Shown in pieces: positions 47,070-58,530 of a DNA stretch of 64,000 nucleotides. The notes below the pieces were generated by a model. It saw only the letters and a program-made list of their open reading frames with translations, was not told the DNA's origin and ran no database searches. Source of the stretch: Siphonodentalium dalli. Taxonomy: Eukaryota; Mollusca; Scaphopoda; Gadilida; Siphonodentaliidae. The position numbers were made by a program, and so were the translations under genes. The stretch covers positions 205,678,978-205,742,977 of the forward strand of contig CP136066.1 in the NCBI GenBank assembly GCA_032622095.1, read 5' to 3'. Positions within the stretch are counted from its first letter, which is position 1. Every line of letters begins with the position of its first letter.

Positions 47070-48095
47070 ATGGTAACACTCAGTGCAGTCCAATTGCGCT
47101 GCGGGGATGGAAAAGCCACGAAAGCAATGTTCTTTTTAACGCAGTCTATTCATTCTAAGGTGCGACTTTCGATTCCAACTAAATGCAAATTATTCGATAA
47201 ATTGATTAAACCGATAATGATATACGGGTGTGAGATATGGGCAGGAGAAATAAAAATGCTTCATTCTGGCACAATACCATGCGAGAAAGTTCACCTAAGG
47301 TTTTGCAAAACGATATTAGGTGTTAATCAAAAGGCCACGAATCATGCCTTACGCGCAGAATTGGGGCGATTCCCGATAATACATGATGCGATTATACAAC
47401 AATTCAAGTATATGAAAAAAGTTTCTAATTCCCCAGCTGGGTCTTTGATACATGGTGCATATATCGAATCACTTGAACATGCGTCGATATCAGTATGCAA
47501 TGACTTATATGGTAAATATGGTGTTGATATTTAAAATCGTAGGACACTTCAAGGAATTCAAGAAAAGAAGCTTGTGATATAATTGAAAACGGAACATTTA
47601 AAACAATTTTACAACATAAACTCTTCCGAACATAAACCGACCGCTGGTAATAACACAAGAACGTATAGGTTGTTTAAAACAAGGTACGAAATGGAGCCAT
47701 ACATTTGCGATACGCGTTCTAATAAAGCGAAAATTCTATTTACGAGATTGCGAATCATCTATCATAGATTGGAAATTGGAAAAGGGAGACACAAACAGAC
47801 CCCACTATACCCGTTAAAGAAAGATTATGTACTTTTTTGTAAATATAAACAAATTGAAACACAATACCATTTTATATTAGAATGTAGAGCCTACAAAAGT
47901 ATGCGCGATACATATTTTAGGGACATAATCACAGAGTTCCCACATTTCTCAGATATGACGAATTATGAGAAATTTAGATTTATTATGAAGAATGAACACA
48001 AAGCAACCATTAATGTTATATGTGACATGATCCGGTCTTTCTTCACCGCTCGGGATTCCAATAAACGCTATAGTCAATTGATAATTTATAACTGA
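47070..48095 (+). pseudogene. Non-LTR retrotransposon reverse transcriptase, C-terminal part
   Basis: One frame of 342 codons, interrupted only by two in-frame stops (47532-47534 and about 47579-47581). Residues such as LFDKLIKPIMIYGCEIWAGE, PCEKVHLRFCKTILGVN and ALRAELGRFPI are the conserved region after the catalytic RT domain of many animal LINEs. The second part carries a Cys-His motif (FCKYKQIETQYHFILEC, C-x10-H-x4-C) typical of the C-terminal tail. The catalytic palm with its FADD box is absent, so the copy is 5' truncated. With only two stops and no frameshift it is fairly young. It would have copied the element's RNA at a nicked target. Confidence 0.88.
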
Positions 48096-48290
48096 TGAAT
48101 TAAATTTTACGATGAAAAGAGAAAAAAGAAATTTGTTAGGAAACTACTTTGTACGTGTATATGCATATATGTTACTCATCTAATATCTATAGTTACTTTT
48201 TGTCAAATTATATGTATTTTATTCATGTTTGCAACTGCCCATTTGCATGGGTGTATTTTGCATTAAAATATTATCTTAACTTATCTTATG
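48096..48290 (+). mobile_element. 3' untranslated tail of the LINE copy
   Basis: AT-rich with 'gcaactgcccatttgcat' and 'tattttgcattaaaatatt'. It is related to the fragment at 33594-33740 on the other strand, and ends in 'cttaacttatcttat'. Confidence 0.6.
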
Positions 48291-48344
48291 GACTTATTTC
48301 AATTCAAATAAGTTCAGATCGGCCTTATTTGATCCGCTTATTCT

Positions 48345-48535
48345 CCTGTCCGCAGCATTTACGAAAATCAAACCACTTACAAGATAGATGTATGCTCCTT
48401 ATAATGTGTTTTAACTGTGGCCCACATCATAAAACGGAATAACGGGTACAACTCCACTATATGGGCTTAATTGATAATCAAATACGTCCTAACCTATATG
48501 TGTATATTTTGGTCACGAGGATACGTTGGCTTCCA
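48345..48535 (+). repeat. Family G repeat, copy 4, partial
   Basis: 'aactgtggcccacatcataa', 'aacgggtacaactcca', 'cacgaggatacgttgg' in family order. The left hairpin part is degraded. Confidence 0.65.
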
Positions 48536-49204
48536 AGCGTCGTCCTCATTGGTCAACAGCCTGAGTGACCATAAGTATGTTGGCGGATTGGTTGATATGC
48601 TAGGCTGAAGATTGACTGGTCCCTGGACTATAAACTTTACCACCGCTCTGCTATGGGCGTCGTTATTGTGGGAGGACAGGTTACATAGCGATGGCGTCGT
48701 AGTGTTTCACCTGAATCTAAGCTGAAGAAAGAAACATGAAATGGTTACCATTTGAAATGTAACAGAAATAAGTCTTAGAAAACTGACATTTTTAGAGGAG
48801 ACCAAGAAAAGTAGTCTCCTTTGGTAGTCACGTCATTTTAGGGTTACTTGAAATTTTTTTGGCTGAAAAATTATACCATGCAGAGATAAAACTGGACTAT
48901 TAATTTCGAATTTGACCACGCGAAGCATCGTCCAACAATCAGGGTTTTTTTTGGGTCAATTTCAACTATATATGTCGATGGGCTTTGTATTTATTTCTTA
49001 ATTGTCACGTGCGTACATCTCTGTAATAAATGCGACAGAAGCTGCCCCCCCCAAACATCAATAAATTTAAACGTTCTTCGACATTGCGTTGAGTCGCAAC
49101 TATTCGCAGCAAATGAATCAGGATGTCCCATTTGACTCTTGTTGCGACTGGAGGCTAAATGTGGGAGGTTCGCTGAGAAAAATTTAATCAGTTAAAATTA
49201 TATA
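48536..49204. other. Unassigned
   Basis: No gene, RNA or repeat recognised. Confidence 0.4.
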
Positions 49205-49732
49205 TTAAAGGCACGGGCGGCGTTCGTTGCAGAAATATTCATATTTGTTCAAATCGCCATCAACGGAAGGAATATTAATATATATATCGTTTTGTTCATA
49301 TGCCAAACATAATCAGCGCGTAAATAATATATTGTCGCCAAGACGTACGATGGTGTACGTAAACAAGAACCTGCTCGTGTTACAGAAGTTTTGCTTCGGT
49401 TTACATAACACAGCGCAATTCTATTGGTTAATTACACACTTAAATGATATAACGCTCTTTATTATTTCCATTGCAGGAAAACAGTAACAAATAACGCTCT
49501 TTATGTTTACCATATCCGGATCTAAACAAAAGCCAGGTTCTGTAACGTTTTTTGCTTTTGTTTTAATAACAAAGGAAAACATTTGACAATAACATACTGT
49601 TTATGCCATATTTCTGATTGGTATAAGAACAAAGTCTGTCTATATTTTACTATTCTTTCTGTTTATGGCGGTTTTTGACGGAGGTGAATATTTTAACAGC
49701 ATACCCACCGCCAACGCCGCCCGTATCTTTAA
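49205..49732 (+). mobile_element. MITE family K, copy 2
   Basis: TTAA at 49205-49208 and 49729-49732. The ends (AGGCACGGGCGGCGTT and the complement of AACGCCGCCCGTATCT) are inverted. It aligns with 6100-6628 throughout and differs by scattered substitutions. Confidence 0.9.
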
Positions 49733-49844
49733 AAGGTGTAAATCGACACTTGCGATGATTAGGAGAGCTTCCGTCGCATTTAACAAGAGATATGCGCGAC
49801 AATTCCGTTTAAGCTCGTTTAGTAACGGTAAGTAAGAGATTCAA

Positions 49845-50735
49845 AGGTACCGTCTGCAGCCTATTATTCGCAAGACGGAAGTACCTTCAAGAAATGCCCC
49901 AACGCTGTGCTTACGGATTCATGTACATGTACGTGTCGTTTATAACTATACTTTGAGACTTTTTGCCCGAATTTTGTTCACATGATATTCTGGTTGTAAC
50001 GCAGTTGTATGCACATAAATATAACAACATATATTAAAATTAACCGTTTATATCACATGTATAATTCGGGAAGAAATGTGACAAATACTGTTGCCACAAT
50101 TTCCCCCTGAAATACCATTAAATTTGCCCGAAAATATCTCCAGTTTTCCCTCAAATTACCAGAGCTTTTAAAACGTTCAGGAGGTTGCATCCCTCCAGCT
50201 TTAACATTAAAGCTACCCGTACGGATATGTTACGTATACGTTAGTTATTTATACGTATATATAAGTATACTTTACCATCGTTCATGTGATCCTATGGCGT
50301 GTGATATTTTTTATCACCGTCATTGGGTCATTGAATTATTATGACCGTCCCCGTGAAAGTTAATTTTCAAATCTGCATCTGATGAACGTAACACTGTTTG
50401 GTATTATAATTCATAGATGACCAGCAGAGCATGTCACGTCTGCTGCATCACTTGTACGGCACATTATATATTTAATGACACATATTAACAATCTTAATTT
50501 AAAAACTGCTGCTATTAATTTGTGTGAACACACGACTCCATGACACCCTCTGGAGCATTAAAAAGTGCGGGTGCTTGAATAGGTCAATAACCCCCACAGA
50601 GATAGGTACCTTTAATGATATGAGCAAAGGTGTTCGGATGCCGATACATTCAAGCTTGAAATATCATACCCAAATTATCCTAATGGCAGCCACACACAGA
50701 TATTGTGATATATTAACCCTTCCATGACTGAATTA
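49845..50735. repeat. Segmental tandem duplication, unit A
   Basis: Matches 50815-51385. Shared are 'cggaagtac.ttca', 'gaccagcagagcatgtcacg', 'acactcatgacaccctctgg'-type words, 'aggtacctttaatgatatga' and 'gatatatta'. Unit A has an extra 230-bp block (about 49965-50200) and ends inside a family C terminus ('ttaacccttccatgac'). Confidence 0.9.
49965..50200. repeat. Family I repeat inside unit A
   Basis: 'ggttgtaac.cagtt', 'gtataattcgggaagaaatg' and 'ttccccctgaaataccatt' match 63220-63440 in order. It is absent from duplicate unit B, so it was either inserted after the duplication or lost from B. Confidence 0.75.
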
Positions 50736-50814
50736 ACCTGCGTACAAAGGGTATAATAGATCTACCGCCCCACTGCAAGAGATAATAGTCCCCTATATAT
50801 ATACTACCCTACCA
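50736..50814 (+). repeat. Fragment of the family L 5' end
   Basis: 'gggtataatagatctaccgc', 'cccactgcaagagataatag' and 'cccct' match the 5' monomers at 52377-52690. It lies between the two duplicate units. Confidence 0.7.
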
Positions 50815-51385
50815 TATTTACTGTCTGATGCTACTATAGGGCGGAAGTACTTTCACGAAATGTTCATGCGCCGTGTAACACATGTTACAGATCCCTGTAC
50901 CTGTCGCTTATATACGTATGTAATTATACTACCGTCGTTTTCTGATTGTATGGCGTGTTATTTTTTTCAACGTAATTCGGTCATTGAATTATGACCGTCT
51001 CCACGTGAAAGGTAAGTTTCCAATCTGCATCGGAACCTATTTCTGCTTGAACTTATCACTGTTTGGTATTAGAATACATAGATGACCAGCAGAGCATGTC
51101 ACGCGTGCTGCATCACTTGTACGGCACATTATATATTTAATGACACATCGTATCAATGTTAATTTAATAACTGCTGCTATTAATTTGTGTGAACACACGA
51201 CTCCATGACACCCTCTGGAGCATTACAAAGTGCGGGTGCTTGAATAAGTCAGCAAACACCCACAGAGATAGGTACCTTTAATGATATGAGCAAAGGATTC
51301 GGATGCCGAAACGTTCAAGCTTGAAATATCATGCCCAAATTATCATAATGACAGCCACACACATATGTTGTGATATATTATTCCT
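50815..51385. repeat. Segmental tandem duplication, unit B
   Basis: Second copy of unit A without the family I block. Its right end runs straight into family C copy 2, at the point where unit A has only the first bases of family C. Confidence 0.9.
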
Positions 51386-51829
51386 ATCATGACGGGAGCT
51401 GCGCTGGTGCAACATTAAAGAACATGTGGCAGTGCATTCTCCTATATATTCGAGTCTCCCGTAGGGTGCATCGAATATAGGGAGCCTCGTATATAGGAGA
51501 AGACCCCACATGGCTTATAAAGTCAAGGCAAGTATTGTTAGGCCAATGCATTCTTTTGTATATGCGAGGTTGTCTGTGGGAGACTCGTATATATAAGATA
51601 ATGCATTGGCACAGGGTTTTCGCAAAATTTCAGGAAACTTTAGTGATGGAAGGGGTAACCCTTGTACGGCACATAATATATTTAATGACACATATCGCAT
51701 ATATAAGAGAATGCATTGGTCTAAAATATCTACCCTGGCCTTGTCAGCCAGTGCATATATGAATGAATGCACCGACACAAGATATTTAACGCTGCACCAG
51801 CGCAGCAGCTCCCGTCATGAAAGGGTTAA
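51377..51829. mobile_element. MITE family C, copy 2, rearranged
   Basis: Left end 'catgacgggagctgcgctgg', right end 'ccagcgcagcagctcccgtc' then 'atgaaagggttaa', an inverted pair. Three degraded hairpins lie inside. A block at 51660-51700 ('cttgtacggcacat.atatattt') copies part of the flanking duplication (51116-51140), so an internal rearrangement occurred. Confidence 0.8.
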
Positions 51830-52347
51830 CCCTCTATATACTAAATGGATTCTCCCACTCAGTTATAATAGTATACATCGGACTGGTCTATTGTTCATCT
51901 GGAGGGATGTTGTGGATATGCGAGAAGACGCTGGACAGGTCAAATGATAATACAAGCGCCGAAGAATTCATTTTCATTGTTGGGACATGATTGAGCTTTG
52001 AAATAGTGTGTCTGTCATTTGCAGAATGAGCTCCCCAGAGGGTGAATTTAGTGATGCTACCCCACATAGCGGGCTAGCATCACCAAATTAACCCTCTGGG
52101 GACCTCATTCTGCTTACACCTCAGCAGAATGAGGTTAACAGAGGGTTAATTCGGTGATGCTAGCCCGCTATGCGGGGTAGCATCACTAAATTCACCCTCT
52201 GGGGACCTCATTCTGCAAATGACAGACACACTATTTCAAGGCTTGGGAATGATTGGATAATAAGTTCAAGTAACGACCTATTGACGAATTTATTATATTA
52301 ACATTTCCTAAACTAATCGCCAATGAGTATTTAGTATAGAAAGGGTC
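51826..52347. mobile_element. MITE family D interrupted by family E
   Basis: The left end 'ttaaccctctatatactaaa' shares its TTAA with family C copy 2. The right end 'tttagtatagaaaggg' is its complement. 'ataataagttcaa' lies near 52258. Family E (51993-52245) is nested within. Confidence 0.8.
51993..52245. mobile_element. Inverted-repeat element family E, copy 2 (double cruciform)
   Basis: Almost identical to 42504-42759, with the same two-hairpin fold. A few changes are 'gagctcccc' for 'gaggtcccc' and 'gaggttaacaga' for 'gaggttcccaga'. Confidence 0.92.
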
Positions 52348-52373
52348 TTTCTTGACCGAACTAACCGTGTTGA

Positions 52374-53165
52374 CCAAGGGTATATTATGTATTCCGCCCC
52401 ACTGCGAGAGATAAGAGTCCCCTAATGTGGCTCCCTTCTCTGCCATGGAGTGCATCCCGTGAGGTCGGTGTAGGAATGCGGGTTACACTAGGGCGATCCT
52501 AGGGTATAATAAGTCTATACGCCCCACTGTGAGAGATAAGAGTCCCCTAATTTGGCTCCCTTCTCTGCCATGGAGTGCATCCCGTGAGGTCGGTGTAGGA
52601 ATGCGGGTTACACTAGGGCGATCCTAGGGTATAATAAGTCTACGCCCCACTGAGAGAGATAAGAGTCCCCTAATGTGGCAATATATTTACCGTGAGCTGC
52701 TCATCCCGTGAGTGGTGACGTTGGCGTCCTGGTGGTATAGTAGGGCGGTAGTATCACGTATGAATGAGACCATGGTCCAGTTTGTCCTACGTCGCTCCAA
52801 AACGGGTGGATTGGGTTGACCCACACTGGGATCGGCGAGGCATGCCTCTTCACATTGTTTCAGATTAAATTTATGTTGTCTGTTGTACTGTTTTCCTGAA
52901 GTTTGCAGTTTTATTTTCTGTTTATTAATGCATACCTTTTCTGTCGTTTGATATTGCCTGGAATATCGTCTCAATCATTATTGATTGTTCGAATCGAGTT
53001 CTAATCAAGCATGTCTCACTGTGTATGTGTATATGGAGGTGGGGTATACACGAGGGCTGATGTATGTACTTGCTAAACGGGTCGCCGCTTCAGCTATGTA
53101 CCAGTCTTTGGTCCAACCATAATTCTAAGCGTATTTCGCGGCAGCTGCTGAGCTATTTCCTTTCC
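52374..53165 (+). mobile_element. Family L, copy 3, with three tandem 5' monomers
   Basis: A monomer of about 125 bp ('gccccactg.gagagataaga' ... 'gatcctagggtataataag') begins at 52377, 52503 and 52627. The family L 5' region then follows ('aaaacgggtgg', 'gctaaacgggtcgccgcttc', 'cggcagctgctgagct'). Copy 3 stops where ORF1 would begin. Confidence 0.82.
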
Positions 53166-53537
53166 ATATGGTAACTTTAACAGAAAAACAATCTTGTCCA
53201 TAAGAATGATGACTCGCTCAATTCCAATGATGTTTCATTTATGTAATAAATTCCTTTCAACAAACAGAAAACGTTTGGCGATAGGGCATTTTCATTTGCA
53301 GTTCCACATCTATGGAATAACATTCCACCTCACTTGAAAATATTAACCGATTTAAATAAGTTTAAGACCGGCCTCAAAACATATCTCTTTGATGTAGCAT
53401 TTAATTCCTAGATATATGTGCATGTACATGTATTATGCTGATTAGGCAATGAGCTCGATGTAATGTAAAGCGCCGTTGAATATGTACTCATAATATTGAG
53501 CGCTATACAAATTAATTATTGTATTGTATTGTATTTG
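53166..53537 (+). mobile_element. CR1/L2-type LINE 3' end
   Basis: The C-terminal coding end is followed by a 3' region with 'aaagcgccgttga' and 'gagcgctatacaaatt', a stem typical of CR1/L2 tails, and then TTGTA repeats (about 53515-53535). Confidence 0.85.
53268..53411 (+). pseudogene. LINE reverse transcriptase C-terminal tail, 47 codons
   Basis: Too short to stand out as a gene, but highly characteristic. KTFGDRAFSFAVPHLWNNIP, then PHLKILTDLNKFKTGLKTYL, FDVAF and the natural stop (53409-53411). The pattern 'R.FG.RAFS.A.P.LWN.LP..L....L..FK..LKT.LF' is the conserved end of CR1/L2-clade endonuclease-reverse transcriptases. An in-frame stop at 53247 and the lack of earlier domains show 5' truncation. 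Confidence 0.92.
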
Positions 53538-54048
53538 ACCCGAACCATAATACGAAGGCGGTTGGTGGATTAGTTGTTTCAATATTTGCATTTCATATAT
53601 GGCAAATCATACTAAAACAGATTTGACGTAGGCGTGTTGATTATATCCGTGATAAGTATAGCCATTGTAAAGAGAGCAAAGATAAAAGAATCGATGTGCA
53701 ATATGTTCTGCTCCAGCCATGAAAACACGAATTGCTTACAAACAAACACCTTTTTAAACTGTCTTGGCGCTCAATCAGCAATGGGCCTGTCGTGTCCCGT
53801 TTGTGACTATCAATTCAAAGTGCAGAACATCAAGGCTGAAAAACCGCAACTTTTATATCCAGAGGCTCAGAAAACGAATGGACCTCGTCCACCAGTTGGA
53901 CGTCGCACACTTGTGGAAATGTGTTAAGGATATCCTAAACGGAACATAATTGCAATTTCTTACAATATGGCGGAAAATATATCAAACAATGCAGCCTGTT
54001 CATGGGGGAAATAAGCTCAGAGTGAACTTATTTCATGCAACTACTGTG
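53538..54048. other. Unassigned
   Basis: Overlapping short plus-strand frames at 53634-53949 have no recognisable family. A CxxC pair in one of them is not enough to name it. Confidence 0.4.
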
Positions 54049-54462
54049 CCTGTGCCAATGCATTCTCTTATATATGCGAGTCGACCATAGGTCGCCTCGC
54101 ATATATAAGAGAATGCATTGGCCTAACAATTTTTTACAATTTTAATAATTTTTTCTTGTATTCATTGACAATTTTATAATTTCACCCATACAGAGCCCCA
54201 GACAAACATGAGCAGACGACACTATTCTATATGCTTCTATATATGTGTGGGGCTCCCTGCAGGGTAATGGATGTTTTTTTTATTTTATGTCCTAAAAATT
54301 GTAAGAAACATTTATTTAAAAAACAACGATAAAAATTTGTTAGCCCAATGCATTATCTTATATATGCGAGTCGACCTATGGTCGACTCGCATATATAAGA
54401 GAATGCATTGGCACAGGGTAAAAAAAATCCCGACTTACGACTGGATTTGATATGGCGGGTCA
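54049..54462 (+). mobile_element. MITE family B, copy 2, left end missing
   Basis: Lacks the 'tgacccgcc' left terminus and starts at the first hairpin (54051-54122). The second hairpin is at about 54343-54413, and the right terminus is intact. Middle as in 37901-38353. Confidence 0.9.
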
Positions 54463-54987
54463 CATTTGTGAATATTTAGATCCAATATGAACCTATATAT
54501 TTTCACGAGGATATGTTGCAGAATGAGCTCTAATCCACTACAATGTTTGCAAATATTGTTCGCTTTAAATTTTACACATTATTCCAGCATTCATATATGG
54601 AACATTATTACGAGTTTGTATCGGTAGTTTACCGGTAGCCCCGATGATATTCCTGTATGTTGAGATGGACAAAGCTTCCATTTATGTTTATAGCGTCATA
54701 AATTAACCGTGTAAAATGTTGTCGTATCCGCTAGATAAAGCCAATCAACGAGAACGCTATAGACAAATAAGGAATGTATAGTTTCTATATCACAATTATA
54801 TATGCACATTCCATTTGCACATAGAAGCACTTTGTGGCCAAAACCAACCTTGGTATTTAAATGACCATTTCTCAGAAAAGAGATAGCAGGTGTACATTTT
54901 TACAAAAACTGCTTCAATATCAGTTTATGGACGCACTTGTTGTCTTAGTAAATCTATGAAATATAGCTAACAAACGACATTTTATGC
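54463..54987. other. Family G tail, then unassigned
   Basis: 'cacgaggatatgttgcag' at about 54508-54525 is the family G right end. Nothing else recognised. Confidence 0.45.
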
Positions 54988-55355
54988 TTAAAGACATAAC
55001 TTGGACTTGTTCGGGTGCGTGAAACTGATAAATTAGTATCCAGGCACTATGTCGACTGGAAGAATGTAGGATTTTACTAACATCACTGAAAATATCAAGA
55101 AAATCGAACGTACCACTCCATACGAAACATCGCTTGAACTACTTGTAAATATTTAATTCTCAATTCGGGACGCATATATCGGCGATAAACTAACGAAAAA
55201 AATTCGCATCCGAGAGTCGCTGCATTTAATTAATATATAAGAATGGCGGTGTGTAGTAAAATTTTTATATAATATTTGTAAAATAACTACATTGAGAAAG
55301 ATTATGCTCCATTTCCATTTGATAACCCTAACCAGAGTGTTTCACATTACTTTAA
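54988..55355 (-). mobile_element. MITE family F, copy 3
   Basis: TTAA at 54988-54991 and 55352-55355. Reverse complement of the F consensus along its length. Confidence 0.88.
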
Positions 55356-55529
55356 ACCTTTTTATTCAAACGTTCGAACTCAAATATCAACATAATTATA
55401 TACTTCTGATATTCATAATAATCGAGATATACACGAATTGGCTATTATTCATTTGCACCATCATATTCAGAAAACATAAGCAGACCGCAGACCGCAGACC
55501 AACAACGGATAACACCAGTACATTCATTG

Positions 55530-55852
55530 GTGGGAAACACTCCGGTATGGTGATCAAAATACAAATGGATAATAATCTTGTTTAAATTAGTATTTTTTTC
55601 TTCAACAAATAGTATATTCAAATTGACAACACACATCGTCATTGTTATATATCAATTAAATGCGTCCCGAATTGAGTACTAAATATTTAAAATTGAGAGT
55701 AGTTTTGACGATGTTTTCTATGGAGTGGTACGGTCGATTTGCTTCCAATTTCGGCGATGTCAGTAGAATGTTAAATTCCTCCAGTTATCATAGCGCCTGA
55801 GTACTATCTGATCAGTTTTACGCACCCGAACAAGTACATAATATGTCTTTAA
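55530..55852 (+). mobile_element. MITE family F, copy 4
   Basis: Begins 'gggaaacactccggtatgg' without TTAA and ends 'cataatatgtctttaa'. It lacks the stretch around 'ctctcgatggcgaaata'. Some 'cagaccg' repeats lie just upstream (55483-55500). Confidence 0.82.
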
Positions 55853-55957
55853 TTGGTGGGAAATGGTCAGATACTAAGTTCGACAAAATGCCTATTATCT
55901 GAACCTGTCATAAGGAAACTACTCGGCAGTGAGTAGTTAGCAACGAAAGCGTTAAAT
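55853..55957 (+). mobile_element. Family D fragment
   Basis: 'cagatactaagttcga', 'ctattatctgaacctgtca' and 'actactcggcagtgagtag' match D interiors, then 'gcgttaa'. It abuts family F at TTAA. Confidence 0.6.
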
Positions 55958-56114
55958 GGTATGACGGAACGATGTTATATCAATAAGTGGACACTTCAGA
56001 CACTTCACTGTACAGCATTATTTAACAGTCACAACAGAAAAATTACCAAGAATATCTCAATCTTTATCAAAAAGGTCACCGACATCTTCCGGCTGTACAC
56101 CCCCTCCTAAAATA
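55958..56114. other. Array left flank
   Basis: Short unique sequence. Confidence 0.4.
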
Positions 56115-57479
56115 TGGCGACAATATACATATAGAATACACCCATGATAGCCCAGAATATACAAATAGAATACACCCATGGTAGCCCAGAATATATATAC
56201 ATATAGAATACACCCATGGTAGCCCAGAATATACAAATAGAATACACCCATGGTAGCCCAGAATATATATACATATAGAATACACCCATGATAGCCCAGA
56301 ATATATATACATATAGAATACACCCATGGTAGCCCAGAATATACATATAGAATACACCCATGGTAGCCGACAGTATACATATAGAATACACCCATGGTAG
56401 CCCAGAATATACAAATAGAATACACCCATGGTAGCCCAGAATATACATATAGAATACACCCATGATAGCCCAGAATATACAAATAGAATACACCCATGGT
56501 AGCCCAGAATATACATATAGAATACACCCATGGTAGCCCAGAATACACATATAGTCTATAGAATACACCCATGGTAGCCCAGAATATACATATAGAATAC
56601 ACCCATGGTAGCCGAGAATATACATATAGAATACACCCATGATAGCCCAGAATATACAAATAGAATACACCCATGGTAGCCCAGAATATACATATAGAAT
56701 ACACCCATGGTAGCCCAGAATACACATATAGTCTATAGAATACACCCATGGTAGCCCAGAATATACATATAGAATACACCCATGGTAGCCGAGAATATAC
56801 AAATAGAATACACCCATGGTAGCCGAGAATATACATATAGATTACACCCATGGTAGCCCAGAATATACATATAGAATACACCCATGATAGCCCAGAATAT
56901 ACAAATAGAATACACCCATGGTAGCCGAGAATATACATATAGAATACACCCATGGTAGCCCAGAATATACATATAGTCTATAGAATACACCCATGGTAGC
57001 CCAGAATATACATATAGAATACACCCATGGTAGCCGAGAATATACATATATAATACACCCATGGTAGCCGAGAATATACATATAGAATACACCCATGGTA
57101 GCCGACAATATACATATAGAATACACCCATGGTAGCCGACAATATACCGACAACATACATACAGAATACACCCATGGTAGCCGACAATATACATATAGAA
57201 TACACCCATGGTAGCCGACAATATGCCGACAATATACATATAGAATACACCCATGGTAGCCGACAATATGCCGACAATATACATATAGAATACACCCATG
57301 GTAGCCGACAATATACATATATAATACACCCATGGTAGCCGACAATATAGCGACAATATACATATATAATACACCCATGGTAGCCGAGAATACTAAAATA
57401 TAGCGACAATATTCATATAGAATACACCCATGGTAGCCGACAATGTACATATAGAATACACCCATTGTAGCCGAGAGTA
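56115..57479. repeat. 34-bp-type minisatellite, about 40 units
   Basis: Units of about 30-49 bp, most often 34 bp, with core 'acacccatggtagcc', then 'cagaatatac' or 'gacaatatac' and 'atatagaat'. The 'cagaat' form dominates on the left and the 'gacaat' form on the right. Longer units repeat 'atatgccgacaatatac' or add 'gtctatag'. Several minus-strand frames stay open across it only because of the repeat composition. A single inverted unit-like piece ('ggctactatgggtatat') lies outside at about 57580-57596. Confidence 0.97.
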
Positions 57480-58159
57480 CCAAATTTTTACTACGAGTGG
57501 AATTGTGGTTTTAATAACGAGCCTTTTGGCGAGTGGATAAAACCACAATACCACGAATGGTGAACATTGTGTACACTCGGCTACTATGGGTATATTTTAT
57601 TTATGCCATAATTTGTTTTTTATTCGTTCCGCGAAATCAACTACTCCCCTGTTTACTTTTAATGTGTATCCTCACCCAGCGAGACAAACACGACGCTATA
57701 CGGAATGAGCTATGTGATGCATACAGTTACGTCAGCCTGTTTCTGAGCCATCAGTCACTTGATATTACCATTCCTATGTTTCCTAGTTCATATAATACTA
57801 GAAAGCTATATTTGATTGAAATGCAGGTAATTTTCCTCATACCTAATTGATATATGACAATCTTCAATTTTAAGTGAATCTGACATAGGAACTATTTTGC
57901 TAACAACGATGTAGCTCTACGACGATCAAAAGTGGCAGGTAAGTAGGCCTACATGAAATACTAATACATAGACTGTTTATACTACGAAAGACTTACTGAA
58001 CGCATATAACTTTAATATATTTTTTCTATTTGTCTACTTTCCACAGTTGAGTGACAAACTCATTTAAGTTCTTACCATATATATTCTGGGATGATACTCA
58101 CGGAATGCTCTTTAATATTCCACCCCGTAGGAAGAAAAAAATGATTCTTGCTTTCCAGC
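57480..58159. other. Array right flank with a stem-loop
   Basis: 'ttgtggttttaataacgag' (about 57504-57522) and its near complement 'gtggataaaaccacaa' form a stem just right of the array. A 105-codon plus frame ending 57847 has no recognised family. Confidence 0.5.
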
Positions 58160-58530
58160 CCGTTCTCCCTAAACCGCACATTATCTGCTTATAATATACC
58201 TTGTTTTATGCAGATATTCTGCTTAGAATCGCCTCATTTTGAGTCGATGGAAAATGAGAGCGTTTTAGTCACATTATCGACTCATAATGAGGCGATTCTA
58301 AGCATATTATGTGCAGACAATGACACAAATAAGCCAAATCAAGACTTTTCAGGTGTACGCTCTTTATCATGTGTTTTCACTGTGGCCAGCGCCATAAAAC
58401 TAAATAACGGATATGATTCATTATCTGCTTATTTCAGAATCAAATATCACATTATGCATCTACTTCACATTAAAGGTCGATTATGTGCGTATAGATTTGT
58501 GCGAGGATACGTTGTGCTTTCTGTTTCTGA
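58160..58530 (+). repeat. Family G repeat, copy 5 (most complete)
   Basis: An inverted pair 'ctgcttagaatcgcctcatt / aatgaggcgattctaagca' (about 58211-58300) flanks 'gagtcgat...atcgactc'. Then come 'gtacgctcttta', 'cactgtggccagcgccataa', 'tctgcttatttcagaatcaa', 'cacattaaaggtcgattatg' and 'gcgaggatacgttg'. Confidence 0.8.

Noticed and set aside
53634-53949. Two overlapping frames with a CxxC pair as a possible zinc-finger exon
   Set aside because: A single CxxC without partner residues is weak. Nothing else supports it.
56057-57483. Minus-strand frames of up to 298 codons rich in Tyr, Gly and Trp
   Set aside because: They arise from the minisatellite unit. Overlapping frames encode shifted versions of the same repeat, with no gene context.
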